Assembly: GCF_005222485.1 (NCBI RefSeq)
Contig: NZ_CP029078.1
Location: forward strand, 1,571,001-1,635,000
Direction of reading: 5' to 3'
Origin: Streptomyces griseoviridis
GTDB taxonomy: Bacteria; Actinomycetota; Actinomycetes; Streptomycetales; Streptomycetaceae
DNA length: 64,000 bases
This document shows, piece by piece, positions 23,760 through 34,171 of this stretch. The number at the start of each line of letters is the position of its first letter. The first letter of the stretch is position 1. The notes under the pieces were generated by a model. The model ran no database searches. It saw only the letters and a list, made by a program, of their open reading frames with translations, and was not told the origin of the DNA. The translations under genes and the position numbers were made by a program.

Positions 23760-24671
23760 ATGGACAACCGCAGCGAGGTCCGCGCGTTCCTCACCAGCCG
23801 CCGCGCCAGGATCACACCCCAGCAGGCCGGACTGCCCGCCTCCGGTCACCGCCGGGTGAAGGGGCTGCGCCGCGAGGAGGTCGCGATGCTGGCCGGCGTC
23901 AGCGCCGAGTACTACGCCCGCCTGGAGCGCGGCAACCTCGCCGGCGCCTCCGAAGCCGTCCTCGACTCGCTCGCCCGCGCCCTGCGGCTCGACGAGTCCG
24001 AGCGCGCCCACCTCATGGACCTGGCCCGCACCGCCGGCACCACCCGCAGGCCCGCACGCCGCCGCGCCGCCGCACCGATCCGGCCGGCCCTCCAGCAACT
24101 GCTCGACGCCATGACCGAGGCGCCCGCCTTCATCCGCAACGGCCGCCTCGACGTCCTCGCCACCAACCGGCTCGGCAAGGCCCTGTACTGGCCGGTGTTC
24201 CAGGACCCCGCGCGGCCGGTCAACCTCGCCCGGTTCCAGTTCCTCAACCCCGGAGCCGCCCGGTACATGACCGAGCTGGACCATCAGCGGGCCGCGTCGG
24301 CGGCCCTGCTGCGCACCGAGGCGGGGCAGGACCCCTACAACCGTGATCTGAGCGATCTGATCGGTGAGCTGTCCACCCGGAGCGAGGACTTCCGCACGCT
24401 GTGGGCCGCGCACGACGTGCGTCTGCACCGCACCGGCCTCAAGCGCTTCCACCATCCCGCCGTCGGCGACCTCACCCTCGCCTTCGAGGGCCTGCCCCTC
24501 CCGAACGACCCCGGCCTCACGCTCACCGCGATGAGCGCCGAACCCGGGACCCCGTCCCACGACGGACTGCGGCTGCTGGCCCGCTGGGCCGCCACGCTCG
24601 ACCCCAGCGAGCGGCCCGACCCCGAACTCGCCGAGGTGACCGCCGACCGACGCGGCCCGCACGAGCCCTGA
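23760..24671 (+). CDS. XRE-family regulator with MmyB-like ligand-binding domain
   Basis: A 303-residue regulator. The HTH (residues 5-85) includes RVKGLRREEVAMLAGVSAEY and YARLERGNLAGAS. The second half is the MltR/MmyB-like ligand-binding domain, with DVLATNRLGKALYWPVF, the LARFQFLNPGA segment and KRFHHPAVGDLTLAFEGL. Structural homologues bind a fatty-acid-like ligand. It is divergent from the SDR-aldo/keto reductase pair, which it probably represses. ATG 23760 is the first in frame. Confidence 0.92.
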   Translation: MDNRSEVRAFLTSRRARITPQQAGLPASGHRRVKGLRREEVAMLAGVSAEYYARLERGNLAGASEAVLDSLARALRLDESERAHLMDLARTAGTTRRPARRRAAAPIRPALQQLLDAMTEAPAFIRNGRLDVLATNRLGKALYWPVFQDPARPVNLARFQFLNPGAARYMTELDHQRAASAALLRTEAGQDPYNRDLSDLIGELSTRSEDFRTLWAAHDVRLHRTGLKRFHHPAVGDLTLAFEGLPLPNDPGLTLTAMSAEPGTPSHDGLRLLARWAATLDPSERPDPELAEVTADRRGPHEP

Positions 24672-24727
24672 GCCCTGAGCCCGCCGCAGGGCGGCACGCG
24701 CTCCACGGCGACCTCGCGTCGACATGA

Positions 24728-24764
24728 AGAGCCGTCCGGCCTTTAAACCCGGACCGGCCCTCTT
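24728..24764 (+). terminator. terminator of the XRE gene
   Basis: AAGAGCCGTCCGG and CCGGACCGGCCCTCTT form a mostly paired stem with an A/T-rich loop, followed by TTTT. Confidence 0.75.
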
Positions 24765-24778
24765 TTCACCCACCCCCT

Positions 24779-26259
<1,481 letters not shown>

Positions 26260-26327
26260 TCCCGGACGAGGCACCGCCCGAGGACGAGGACACCGGCACG
26301 GGCACGAACGCAGACACGGGCACGGAG

Positions 26328-26366
26328 AAGGGCCGGCGCGACGACATCACCGTCGCGCCGGCCCTT
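26328..26366 (+). terminator. argG terminator
   Basis: AAGGGCCGGCGCGACG and its exact complement form a 16-bp stem with a 7-base loop, ending in a short CCTTTC run. Confidence 0.9.
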
Positions 26367-26383
26367 TCGTCACCCGGCGTCAG

Positions 26384-26480
26384 GAGCGGACCGTGGGCCC
26401 TCTCCGCCGCGTGTCGAGGGGAGCGGACCGTGGGCCCTCTCCGCCCGCTTGTCGAAAAGGAGCGGACCACGGGCGTTCCC
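26384..26480. repeat. three tandem 37-39-bp repeats
   Basis: Units beginning GAGCGGACC start at 26384, 26421 and 26460. The first two share GAGCGGACCGTGGGCCCTCTCCGCC (given here as GAGCGGACCGTGGGCC plus CTCTCCGCC) and a following TGTCGA; the third is truncated. The array fills the gap between the argG terminator and the TPP-enzyme gene; there is no ORF in it. Confidence 0.8.
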
Positions 26481-26561
26481 CTCACCACGGGGAAGGAAAC
26501 CGCAGGCCCGCGCCTCTCCCCTCCCCCGGTCACACCGGACGTCACCCCCGTCCGCGCCGCG

Positions 26562-28202
26562 TCAGTGCCCCCGGAACGCCTCCTCCAGCCACCAGGCCCC
26601 CCGCTCCCGCGTCACCTTCGCGTCGATGAGCAGCGGCGCGGTCCTCGCCCCCGCCACCCACTGCGCGACGGCGTCGAGGTCGCCGCGCGTCCGCACCGTC
26701 ACCGCCTCGAAGCCGTACCCCCTGGCCACGGCGGCGATGTCGGTGTCGGGGAACGTGACGGTGTCCAGCGCGCAGCCGTCAGGTCCGAAGTGGTGCACCT
26801 CCGCCCCGTACCCGTCGTCGTTGTGGACCACGACCACCATCGGCAGCCCCAGCCTGCGGACGGTGTCGAGGTCCGCCGCGCCCATCAGCGCGCCGCCGTC
26901 GCCGAGCACCGCCACCGGCAGCCGGTCCGGTCTGGCCAGCGCCGCTCCGATCGCCGTCGCGAGGCCGAGCCCGATCGACTGGAACGCCTGCGTGAAGCAG
27001 AACCCGTCCTGGTCGGGCACCGACAGGAAGGTGCTCGGCCAGCCCATGAAGTTCCCTGAGTCGACGCCGATCACCCGCTCCGCCGGGAGGATGTCGTCCA
27101 GGGCGAGGTTCAGGGTGCGCGGGTCGATCCGCTCCGCGGTCCCCTCGTCCTCGTACGGCACGTCACGCCACCGGCCGCGCGCGGCGAGGTCCGCCGCGAC
27201 GGCCGGGGTCCGGTAGCCGGCCCGCCGCCGCCCGTCCGCCTCGACGGCCCGCCGCGCGGTGCGTTCGGCGTCCCCGGTGACGCCGAGGTCGATCGGCCGG
27301 TGGCGGCCGAGTGCCGTGGGATCGTCGTCGACCTGGACGACCCGTGCGCCGGGGCCGATCAGCGTGCCGTGCCGGGTGGTCCACATGTTCAGGGCGCAGC
27401 CCCAGCCGACGACCAGGTCGGCGCCGGTGATCAGCTCGGCGGCGAGCGGGGAGGCGAAGCCGCCGGAGATGTCGAGGGACCAGGCGTGCGCCTGGAACAG
27501 TCCGCGCGCGACCGCCGAGGTCGCCAGCAACGCGCCGTGCAGGTCGGCGAGTTCGACGAGGGCGTCCCTGGCGCCCGAAGTCCGCGCGCCGCGTCCCGCG
27601 ATGAACACCGGGCGGCTCGCCGACCGCAACTCCGCCACCAGAGCGTCCACTTGGTGGTCGGCGGGTTCCACGGCGGCCGGTTCCGGTGGTGGTCCGACGG
27701 TCGTCGGCGCGCCGACCGGTACCTCCAACTCCTGCACCTCCAAGGGGAGGTTGAGCACCACCGTGCGCCGGTCCCGCCTGGCCCGACCGAGTGCGGCCAG
27801 CGCCTGGGCCACCGCGTCACGGGCTGTCGTCACGCGGGCGCCGACCGCGCCGACCGCGTGCGCCAACACCGCTTGGTCGACACGGAAGTTGGAGTGCGGT
27901 CCGGTCGCCTCCGCGGCCAGCACGAGCAGCGGTGTCCGGCTCTTGGCGGCCTCGGTGATGCCGGTGAGGGCGTTGGTGAGGCCGGGGCCCTGGTGGACGC
28001 TGAGCGCGGTCGGGGCACCGCTGACGCGGGCGTACGCGTCGGCCATGGTCGCGGCGCCGCCCTCGTGCCGGGCGGCGACGAACCGCGCGCCGGCCGCGAC
28101 CATCGCGTTGGTGACATGGAAGTTGCCCGAACCGACCACGCCGAAGACCTGGCCGACCCCGGCGGCGACCAGCGCGCGCCCGACGGCCTCGGCGACCTTC
28201 AC
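26562..28202 (-). CDS. thiamine-pyrophosphate-dependent enzyme, acetolactate-synthase-like
   Basis: A 546-residue three-domain TPP enzyme. The N-terminal Pyr domain has the activating Glu in ARHEGGAATMADAYAR; the middle domain binds nucleotide or is structural; the PP domain has the TPP motif GDGGALMGAADLDTVRR ending in HNDDGYG. This is the acetolactate synthase/benzoylformate decarboxylase group, but without a regulatory subunit, so not the biosynthetic IlvB. The GTG start overlaps the stop of the upstream cyclase gene by 4 bp (GTGA). The pair suggests a degradative 2-oxoacid pathway. Confidence 0.87.
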   Translation of the reverse strand: MKVAEAVGRALVAAGVGQVFGVVGSGNFHVTNAMVAAGARFVAARHEGGAATMADAYARVSGAPTALSVHQGPGLTNALTGITEAAKSRTPLLVLAAEATGPHSNFRVDQAVLAHAVGAVGARVTTARDAVAQALAALGRARRDRRTVVLNLPLEVQELEVPVGAPTTVGPPPEPAAVEPADHQVDALVAELRSASRPVFIAGRGARTSGARDALVELADLHGALLATSAVARGLFQAHAWSLDISGGFASPLAAELITGADLVVGWGCALNMWTTRHGTLIGPGARVVQVDDDPTALGRHRPIDLGVTGDAERTARRAVEADGRRRAGYRTPAVAADLAARGRWRDVPYEDEGTAERIDPRTLNLALDDILPAERVIGVDSGNFMGWPSTFLSVPDQDGFCFTQAFQSIGLGLATAIGAALARPDRLPVAVLGDGGALMGAADLDTVRRLGLPMVVVVHNDDGYGAEVHHFGPDGCALDTVTFPDTDIAAVARGYGFEAVTVRTRGDLDAVAQWVAGARTAPLLIDAKVTRERGAWWLEEAFRGH

Positions 28203-28984
28203 GACCGCTCCACCAGGGCCAGCACCCGCGCGGGAGCGCCCGACCCGGTGACGATGGGCAGCGGCCCGGCGAAGACCACGGCGCCGGTCGGCGGCAGCGC
28301 CCCCAGGTTGCGGAGCTGGGTGAGGCCGTACTTGCCGCTGCCCAGCAGGTGGGAGTGGCAGGGAAACGCCGGGTTGAAGGAGTGGGCGCGGCCCGCGTCC
28401 GTGCCGACCGTCTCCACGCCGAGGCCTATCACCGGGGACTCCTCGGCGACCCAGCGGGCGCACTCCGGGGAGAGTCCGGGGGTGTGCGGGCCCTTCGCGT
28501 CGGCGTTCAGGAACTCCTCGGCGCTGTCGGCGCGGGCGTCCCAACCGGTGCGCAGCAGCAGCCAGCCCCCTTCGGGCAGCGGGCCGTGCGCGGCCTCCCA
28601 GGCCCTGATGTGGTCGATCTCCACGAGGAAGTCGGGGTCGACGGCCGCCTCGTCGGAGAAGTCGAGGACGGCGGCGGGGGCGACGAGCCTGGCCGCGGGC
28701 ACGGACGCGATGTCGGCGAGGTCCCGGCCGGTGGCCCAGTGGACCGGTGCGTCGAAGTGGGTGCCGGTGTGCTCGCCGCTGCGGAAGTTGTTCCAGTACC
28801 AGGCCGGGCCCCGGTCGTCGTAGCGGCTGATCTCCTCCAGTTCGAACGGCTGGGTCTGTCCGAACGGCGGCGGCAGCTGGATCACCGGGGTGGCCGACGA
28901 CAGCGGCGTGGTGAGGTCGACGACCTCGATCGCGCCACCGCGCACTCCGGCGAGCAGGGCGGTGAGAACGGACGGCTGGGGCAT
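28199..28984 (-). CDS. cyclase-family (kynurenine-formamidase-like) metal hydrolase
   Basis: A 261-residue member of the cyclase superfamily. The metal-binding signature HTGTHFDAPVHW is intact near residue 73. Members include bacterial kynurenine formamidase and isatin hydrolase. GGGAGG lies five bases before ATG 28984; an upstream ATG exists. It is translationally coupled to the TPP enzyme, a pairing that suggests ring or amide opening followed by 2-oxoacid chemistry; the actual substrate is unknown. Confidence 0.88.
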   Translation of the reverse strand: MPQPSVLTALLAGVRGGAIEVVDLTTPLSSATPVIQLPPPFGQTQPFELEEISRYDDRGPAWYWNNFRSGEHTGTHFDAPVHWATGRDLADIASVPAARLVAPAAVLDFSDEAAVDPDFLVEIDHIRAWEAAHGPLPEGGWLLLRTGWDARADSAEEFLNADAKGPHTPGLSPECARWVAEESPVIGLGVETVGTDAGRAHSFNPAFPCHSHLLGSGKYGLTQLRNLGALPPTGAVVFAGPLPIVTGSGAPARVLALVERS

Positions 28985-29169
28985 GACGGCCTCCCGGGTT
29001 CGGGCTGAACTCTCCACCACGCGGACCGCGTTGGCGCGGACCGTGCGTTCAGGGTGGCAGAGGTCGGCGTCGCCGACGCCGTCCCGGCGCGCCCGCCCGT
29101 CGCCCGATCGGGCCAGTCATCCCGAATTGGCCTTGGTGGGCCGCTCGCCCGGCCCGTAGCGTCGGCGTC

Positions 29170-30051
29170 ATGCGCATCCGAATCGTCGACGCCTTCACCG
29201 ACCGCCCGTTCGCCGGCAACCCGGCCGGGGTGCTGCTCCTCGACGCCCTCCCGGACGGCACCTGGGCCTTCCCCGACGACCGCTGGCTCCAGCGGGTGGC
29301 GACGGAGGTGAACCACGCCGAGACGGCGTTCGCGCACCGGCTGCCCGAGGGCGGCGGGGCCGACTGGGCGCTGCGCTGGTTCACGCCCGCCACCGAGGTG
29401 AACCTGTGCGGGCACGCGACGCTCGCGACCGCCCACGTCCTGCACTCCACGGGCGCCCACCCGGGCCAGGTCAGGTTCGCCACCCGCAGCGGGGTGCTGG
29501 TCGCGACGCCCGAGGCGGACGGTTCGCTCACCCTGGACTTCCCGACCGCGCCCCTCACCGAGGTCGAGGTCCCCGACGGCGTCGCCGAGACGCTGGGCGC
29601 CCGCCCCCTCGCGGCCTTCGACACCGGTCCGAACGTCGGCGATCTGCTCGTCGTGCTCGACGACGAGAAGACGGTGCACGCCCTCGCCCCCGGCCACCGG
29701 GCGCTCGGCGCGCACTCGGCCCGGGGCATCATCGCCACCGCGGAGGCCGAAGACCCCTCCCGCGGCTACGACTTCGTCTCCCGCTGCTTCTTCCCTAACG
29801 TCGGCATCGCCGAGGACCCGGTCACCGGCAGCGCCCACACCGCCCTCGCGCCGTACTGGTCGGGGCGGCTCGGCCGCCCCCGTCTCACCGGGCTCCAGGC
29901 GTCGCCGCGTTCGGGCCGGGTCGGCACCGAACTGCGCGGTGAGCGGACGCTGTTGAGCGGACGCGCGGTCACCGTCATCGACGGTGAGCTGCACGCCCGG
30001 CCGGATCAGGCGGTGGGCAGCCAGTCGACCTTGCCCGCCAGCAGCGCGTAG
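29170..30051 (+). CDS. PhzF-family isomerase
   Basis: A 293-residue protein of the PhzF/diaminopimelate-epimerase fold. It has DRPFAGNPAGVLLLD, the catalytic Glu in NHAETAF, TEVNLCGHATLATAHVL, and AEDPVTGSAHTALAPYW. PhzF acts in phenazine synthesis, but no other phz genes are here, and most actinobacterial members have unknown substrates. It is divergent from the cyclase gene and overlaps the convergent CPBP gene by 46 bp. Confidence 0.9.
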   Translation: MRIRIVDAFTDRPFAGNPAGVLLLDALPDGTWAFPDDRWLQRVATEVNHAETAFAHRLPEGGGADWALRWFTPATEVNLCGHATLATAHVLHSTGAHPGQVRFATRSGVLVATPEADGSLTLDFPTAPLTEVEVPDGVAETLGARPLAAFDTGPNVGDLLVVLDDEKTVHALAPGHRALGAHSARGIIATAEAEDPSRGYDFVSRCFFPNVGIAEDPVTGSAHTALAPYWSGRLGRPRLTGLQASPRSGRVGTELRGERTLLSGRAVTVIDGELHARPDQAVGSQSTLPASSA

Positions 30052-30908
30052 CCGACGAACGCCCCGATGTCGAGCAGCGAGTGGGCCACCACCAGGGGGC
30101 CCACCCGTCCCCAGCGCCGGTACAGGTAGACGAAGACCACGCCCATCACCAGGTTGCCGATGAAACCGCCGATGCCCTGGTACAGGTGGTAGGAGCCGCG
30201 CAGTACGGAGCTGGCGACCAGCGCGGTGCCGGGTGTCCACCCCAACTGGCCGAGTCTGCGCAGCAGATAGCCGACGACGATGACCTCTTCGAGGATCGCG
30301 TTCTGGAGCGCCGACAGGATCAGCACCGGGTACTTCCACCACACGTCGGGCAGCGCCTCCGGCACCACGGTGAGGTTGAAGCCGAGGCCGCGGGCGGCGA
30401 GGTAGAAGGCGATGCCGGTGCTGCCGATCACGGCTGCGACGCCCGCGCCGCGTCCGAGGTCGAACCACGGCTCGGTGCGGTCGAAGCCGAGGGCGCGCAG
30501 CCCGGCGCCCTCGCGCAGCAGGAGGTGCGCGACGAGCGCGACCGGCACCAGGGCGCTCGCGATCCCGAACAGCTGCCAGGCGAGATCGAGCCAGGGGCGG
30601 CCAGGCGCGGCGGACGCGTTGAGCGTCGCCGCCTGGTCCTTGAGGCCTCCTGGCTTGGTGACCGAGCCGACAAAGCTGATCAGGGCGGAGACTCCGCTCG
30701 CGCCCAGCGAGAGCCCCAGGACGAGCAGCGTCTCGTCACGGAGGAACCGTCGTGAGAGCCGCTCCGGTGGAAGAGGATCGCCCACCGCGCCCGCCTCTGC
30801 CTGCACACCTGCCTCCAGCTGAGTAGTCCGGCCCGGTCCGCTCCACCGCCCGCCGGGGTCCCGGATCCGTACGAGTCCTGGTCCGGCGGGGAGGAGCGGC
30901 ACCGTCAT
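30006..30908 (-). CDS. CPBP-family intramembrane protease-like protein
   Basis: A roughly 300-residue membrane protein with about seven hydrophobic segments. CPBP motif 1 is NAILEEVIVVGYLLRR: the Glu-Glu pair is present but the usual Arg of EExxxR reads Val. Motif 2 is SYHLYQG and motif 3 HSLLD, both with the expected His. The missing Arg leaves its protease activity uncertain. The first 50 residues are hydrophilic, and the true start may be an internal GTG. Confidence 0.82.
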   Translation of the reverse strand: MTVPLLPAGPGLVRIRDPGGRWSGPGRTTQLEAGVQAEAGAVGDPLPPERLSRRFLRDETLLVLGLSLGASGVSALISFVGSVTKPGGLKDQAATLNASAAPGRPWLDLAWQLFGIASALVPVALVAHLLLREGAGLRALGFDRTEPWFDLGRGAGVAAVIGSTGIAFYLAARGLGFNLTVVPEALPDVWWKYPVLILSALQNAILEEVIVVGYLLRRLGQLGWTPGTALVASSVLRGSYHLYQGIGGFIGNLVMGVVFVYLYRRWGRVGPLVVAHSLLDIGAFVGYALLAGKVDWLPTA

Positions 30909-31023
30909 GGGAGGTCACAGCTTGCCCGATCAGTGGCGGCCGGACGTCGGCGACCCCCCGACCGGGGCCGGCCGGGGGGCAGTGACCGAAGCCGCTCACC
31001 ACGACCGGCGGCCGGGGCGGTGA

Positions 31024-31118
31024 CCGGTGGCGCTCACGTCGACCGGCACCCGGGGCGGCGGCCGGTGGCGCTCACCTCGACCGGCACCCGGAGCGGCGGC
31101 CGGTGGCGCTCACCTCGC
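31024..31118. repeat. 38-bp tandem repeat crossing a stop codon
   Basis: Units start at 31024, 31062 and 31100 with the shared core CCGGTGGCGCTCACSTCGAC then CGGCACCCGG. The first two are 36/38 identical; the third is partial and contains the stop codon of the minus-strand ligase gene (TCA at 31110). A degenerate fourth copy precedes at about 30990. Confidence 0.88.
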
Positions 31119-32627
31119 GGGGACCGGCTCGGGGAGCCCGACCGGCCAGGTGTGCACGGGCTCGCCCTCGTGGCTCAGGCGGCTGTACCACCGGGTGGTG
31201 GCGGCCAGCGCGGCATCGCGGCTGAGCCCGGCCTCCAGCGCCCGGTGGAAGGTCGCCGCCTGCCAGGACGCGCCGTTGACCCGGCGTCGGCAGCGCTCCT
31301 CGATGACCCCGAGGTACAGGTCCCGGTCGGCGCGTTCGACGCCCCAGGCGGCGAGCCCGGTCTCGGCCAGCGGCAGCAGCTCGTCCCGTACCAGGGTGAC
31401 CGCGTCGACCTGGGCGGTGCCGCCGTAGCGGCCGCGCCGCGGCCATTCGAGGCGGGCGTCGATGCCGTGCCGGCAGGCGGCGTCGAAGTTGGCCTCGGCC
31501 GCCTCGAACGGCAGCCGGGTCCACACCGGCCGCGGCTCGTCGGCGAGGGCGCGGACCAGGCCGTAGTAGAAGGCCGCGTTGGCGACGACGTCCATGACGG
31601 TGGGCCCGGCCGGCAGCACCCGGTTCTCCACGCGCAGGTGCGGGGAGCCGTCGGCGATGCCGTAGACCGGGCGGTTCCAGCGGTACACCGTGCCGTTGTG
31701 CAGGACGAGTTCGGCGAGGCTCGGGACGCCGCCCGCCTCGACCACCTCAAGCGGCTCCTCGTCGTCGCAGATCGGCAGGAGCGCGGGGAAGTAGCGGAGG
31801 TTCTCCTCGAACAGGTCGTGGGCCGAGGTGATCCAGCGCTCCCCGAACCAGGTGCGCGGACGCACGCCCTGCGCCTGGAGTTCGGGCGGGCGGGTGTCGG
31901 TGGACTGCTGGAACAGCGGCGGCCTCGACTCCCGCCACAGCTCGCGCCCGAACAGGAAGGGCGAGTTGGCGCCGACGGCGATCTGCGCGGCGGTGACGGC
32001 CTGCGCGGCGTTCCAGACGTCGGCGAACTTCTCCGGTGTGACCTGGAGATGCAGCTGCACCGAGGTGCAGGCCGCCTCGGGCACGATGGACTTCGAGGTG
32101 CAGGTGAGGCGCTCGACGCCGTCGATGTCGAGGAGGAAGTCCTCGCCGCGGGCGGCCACGATCTGGTCGTTGAGCAGCGTGTAGCGGTCGACGTCGGAGA
32201 GGTTGGAGGAGACCAGGTCGTCGCGGTCGAGGGTCGGCAGAATGCCGATCATCACGATTCCCGCGTCGACTTCCCCCGCTTTTCGATGGGCATATGCCAG
32301 TGACGTGCGGAGTTCCTCCGCGAGGCGGTCGAATACCCGGCCGCCGAGCCGGTGTGGCGCAATGTTCACTTCCAGATTGAACATGGCGAGTTCTGTTTGG
32401 AAATCCCGGCTCGCGATCCGCTCCAGGACCTGCCCATTGAGCATTCTGGGCATCCCGTCAGGCCCGGCGAGATTCAATTCGATCTCAAGACCCATGAGGT
32501 TCTTGGGCCGGTCGAACCGCTTCTGCTCCAGCAGCAGCTCCAGCCCCGACAGACACCGCCGGAGCTTGTCGCGGTAGCGCTGCCGATCGGACAGGTCGAA
32601 CCGACCTGCCACGACCTTCTCCCCCAT
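31110..32627 (-). CDS. glutamate-cysteine-ligase-family (ATP-grasp-like GCS2) carboxylate-amine ligase
   Basis: A 505-residue ligase with the GCS2 fold. GLEIELNLAG near residue 46 provides the paired metal-binding glutamates; further conserved blocks are MFNLEVNIAPH, HLQVTPEKFADVWN and HLRVENRVLPAGPTVMD. Family members join glutamate to cysteine or a related amine (for example EgtA of ergothioneine synthesis), but no egt genes are adjacent, so the product is open. The C-terminal codons lie in the 38-bp repeat. An upstream 550-bp gap separates it from a divergent hypothetical gene. Confidence 0.82.
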   Translation of the reverse strand: MGEKVVAGRFDLSDRQRYRDKLRRCLSGLELLLEQKRFDRPKNLMGLEIELNLAGPDGMPRMLNGQVLERIASRDFQTELAMFNLEVNIAPHRLGGRVFDRLAEELRTSLAYAHRKAGEVDAGIVMIGILPTLDRDDLVSSNLSDVDRYTLLNDQIVAARGEDFLLDIDGVERLTCTSKSIVPEAACTSVQLHLQVTPEKFADVWNAAQAVTAAQIAVGANSPFLFGRELWRESRPPLFQQSTDTRPPELQAQGVRPRTWFGERWITSAHDLFEENLRYFPALLPICDDEEPLEVVEAGGVPSLAELVLHNGTVYRWNRPVYGIADGSPHLRVENRVLPAGPTVMDVVANAAFYYGLVRALADEPRPVWTRLPFEAAEANFDAACRHGIDARLEWPRRGRYGGTAQVDAVTLVRDELLPLAETGLAAWGVERADRDLYLGVIEERCRRRVNGASWQAATFHRALEAGLSRDAALAATTRWYSRLSHEGEPVHTWPVGLPEPVPAR

Positions 32628-33181
32628 ATTGGGGTCCCTCCTTCAAGGGCGGTCCGAAAGATCCGGCCGCCCGGCGTCCTGGGTCACGGTGGATGATGCC
32701 CCGCCGAGCCGATCGATAACGTCCCCGGCCGGCCACGGCACCCGCTACCCTGACCAGATGTGACCGGCGGCACATTCACTAGGCATGAAGGTGGCACGGT
32801 TTCCGGAACCTCACGAACTCGTGAAAAACGCCGACGAGAATGGGCCGACCGCGGTCCGGGGATTTCCCGAGGTCACCGCGTTGGCGCCGGATCGGAATCG
32901 GGATTTTTCCCGCACATCGCCGACCGAATGCGTCCTTGCCGGGTACGCCGGAAACGGGTAGCCGAAACCTGACCTGAACATATGTCGTATAAACTTCGCG
33001 GCAAGGCAGAGAGTTAGGCGCTCCCGGTACTGGAACCTGCCGTCGAGGTTGACGTGCGGCATGCCTCACCCACCCTCCTCGTTCCCGGGCCGTGGGCCCC
33101 AGCCTCTGACCTCGTGAGCAGACAGCGCCGTCCGCCCCCGCCCTCGCTCCACCGTGCCTGTCGAATGAGAGGCGACCCACC
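32628..33181. other. 554-bp intergenic region, lower GC
   Basis: This gap is visibly less GC-rich than its neighbours, with AT-rich steps such as TCGTATAAACTT at about 32985. It holds a 58-codon open frame on the plus strand (ATG 32785 to TAG 32961) whose third-position GC is lower than in the surrounding genes, and an 83-codon frame on the minus strand (33062 to 32811). I cannot assign either. Some of it must serve as the divergent promoters of the ligase and the hypothetical gene at 33182. Confidence 0.4.
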
Positions 33182-33766
33182 ATGCCGCTGCACGTCCCTC
33201 CGGCTCCCGCGCCCGCACTCCGCACCGTCGTCACCGCACTGGCCTCACCGACCGCCGTCCACGAGGCCCGCACCCCCTCCCTGCTGCGCGCCCAGGGCCC
33301 CCTGGCAGCCGAACTTCCGCTGCCCGTCCACGTGTTGGACGAGACGGCCCCGGCGGGCACGTCCGCCACCCGGCTCGCGGGGTGGCGCTTCCTGATCCGC
33401 TGCGGGGAGCGCTCCGTGGCCGCGGCCGAGACCAGGCTGACCCCCGACGGCTACGCCTTCTCGCACTTCTTCGAGGGCCCCTACATCGCCTCCACCGAAC
33501 TCGCGCTGCGCCAGGCCGAGGCGCTCCAACAGCCCTACCAGCCGCGCCTGCTGTCGATACCGCGCCTCTACATGCTCACGCTGTGGCTGCACGGCGACTG
33601 CGCGGCGGACGGCACCACCGGCCACCCCGCCGCCACCGACCTGCTCGTCCCGCTGGCGCCGGCCCCGCCCGGGATCGCGCCCCACCGTCCGCACCGGGCC
33701 GCCGAGTTGCTGCCGGTCCTGGCCCACCGGGCCACCCCCGCACCCCTGTTGGGCTCGCCCGCCTGA
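33182..33766 (+). CDS. hypothetical protein
   Basis: A 194-residue protein I do not recognise. Its codon usage is typical of the genome. The central part is ordered (GWRFLIRCGERSVAAAETRL; YAFSHFFEGPYIASTELALR; RLLSIPRLYMLTLWLHG), with Ala/Pro-rich ends. There is no signal peptide, membrane segment or motif. It is followed by a strong terminator at 33863, so it is transcribed alone. Streptomyces-restricted is my impression, not a search result. Confidence 0.65.
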   Translation: MPLHVPPAPAPALRTVVTALASPTAVHEARTPSLLRAQGPLAAELPLPVHVLDETAPAGTSATRLAGWRFLIRCGERSVAAAETRLTPDGYAFSHFFEGPYIASTELALRQAEALQQPYQPRLLSIPRLYMLTLWLHGDCAADGTTGHPAATDLLVPLAPAPPGIAPHRPHRAAELLPVLAHRATPAPLLGSPA

Positions 33767-33862
33767 GAGCCGCCCGGCACAGATCACCGAGCCGCCGCGA
33801 AAGACAGCCCTGAGCCGCCCTGAGAGACAGCCCCGAGCCGCCCCAAATCTCGCACCCGCAAC

Positions 33863-33901
33863 GCTCGTACGAGCAAGCAATTGCTCGTACGAGCCCTTTT
33901 T
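33863..33901 (+). terminator. terminator built from a doubled palindrome
   Basis: GCTCGTACGAGC occurs twice, 8 bp apart, and is itself a perfect palindrome. The two copies also pair with each other: a 14-bp stem ending in AA/TT with a GCAA loop, followed by CCTTTTT. It is a textbook intrinsic terminator in an otherwise T-poor genome. Confidence 0.85.
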
Positions 33902-34171
33902 CTGTGGCGTTGACCTGGACGGACTAGCCCTATCCGACCAGCGAGAACCATCCAAAGGGACAGGGCCCCGGCACTGAACCGTCCGCCCGGGTGATGCGTC
34001 ATGAACCTGTGAGAAGTGGTGCCGCGAAATCCCTGCGGAACGACGTCCGTAGGGCAACACTGGGTTCACACCGACACATCACCACGGGGGGCGGCCATGA
34101 ACGAAGCTTCGAGCCGCGGGAAAGACGCAACAGCCATCGCCCACACGACGACAGAGCGAAAGATCCCACCC

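Noticed and set aside
21617..23815. 732-codon frame that includes the aldo/keto reductase
   Set aside because: Only the last 323 codons are the reductase; the rest is out-of-frame SDR sequence. The real start, with AGGGAG, is 22588.
32811..33062. 83-codon minus-strand frame
   Set aside because: It has no recognisable domain and no clear ribosome-binding site, and its codon use is unlike the neighbouring genes.
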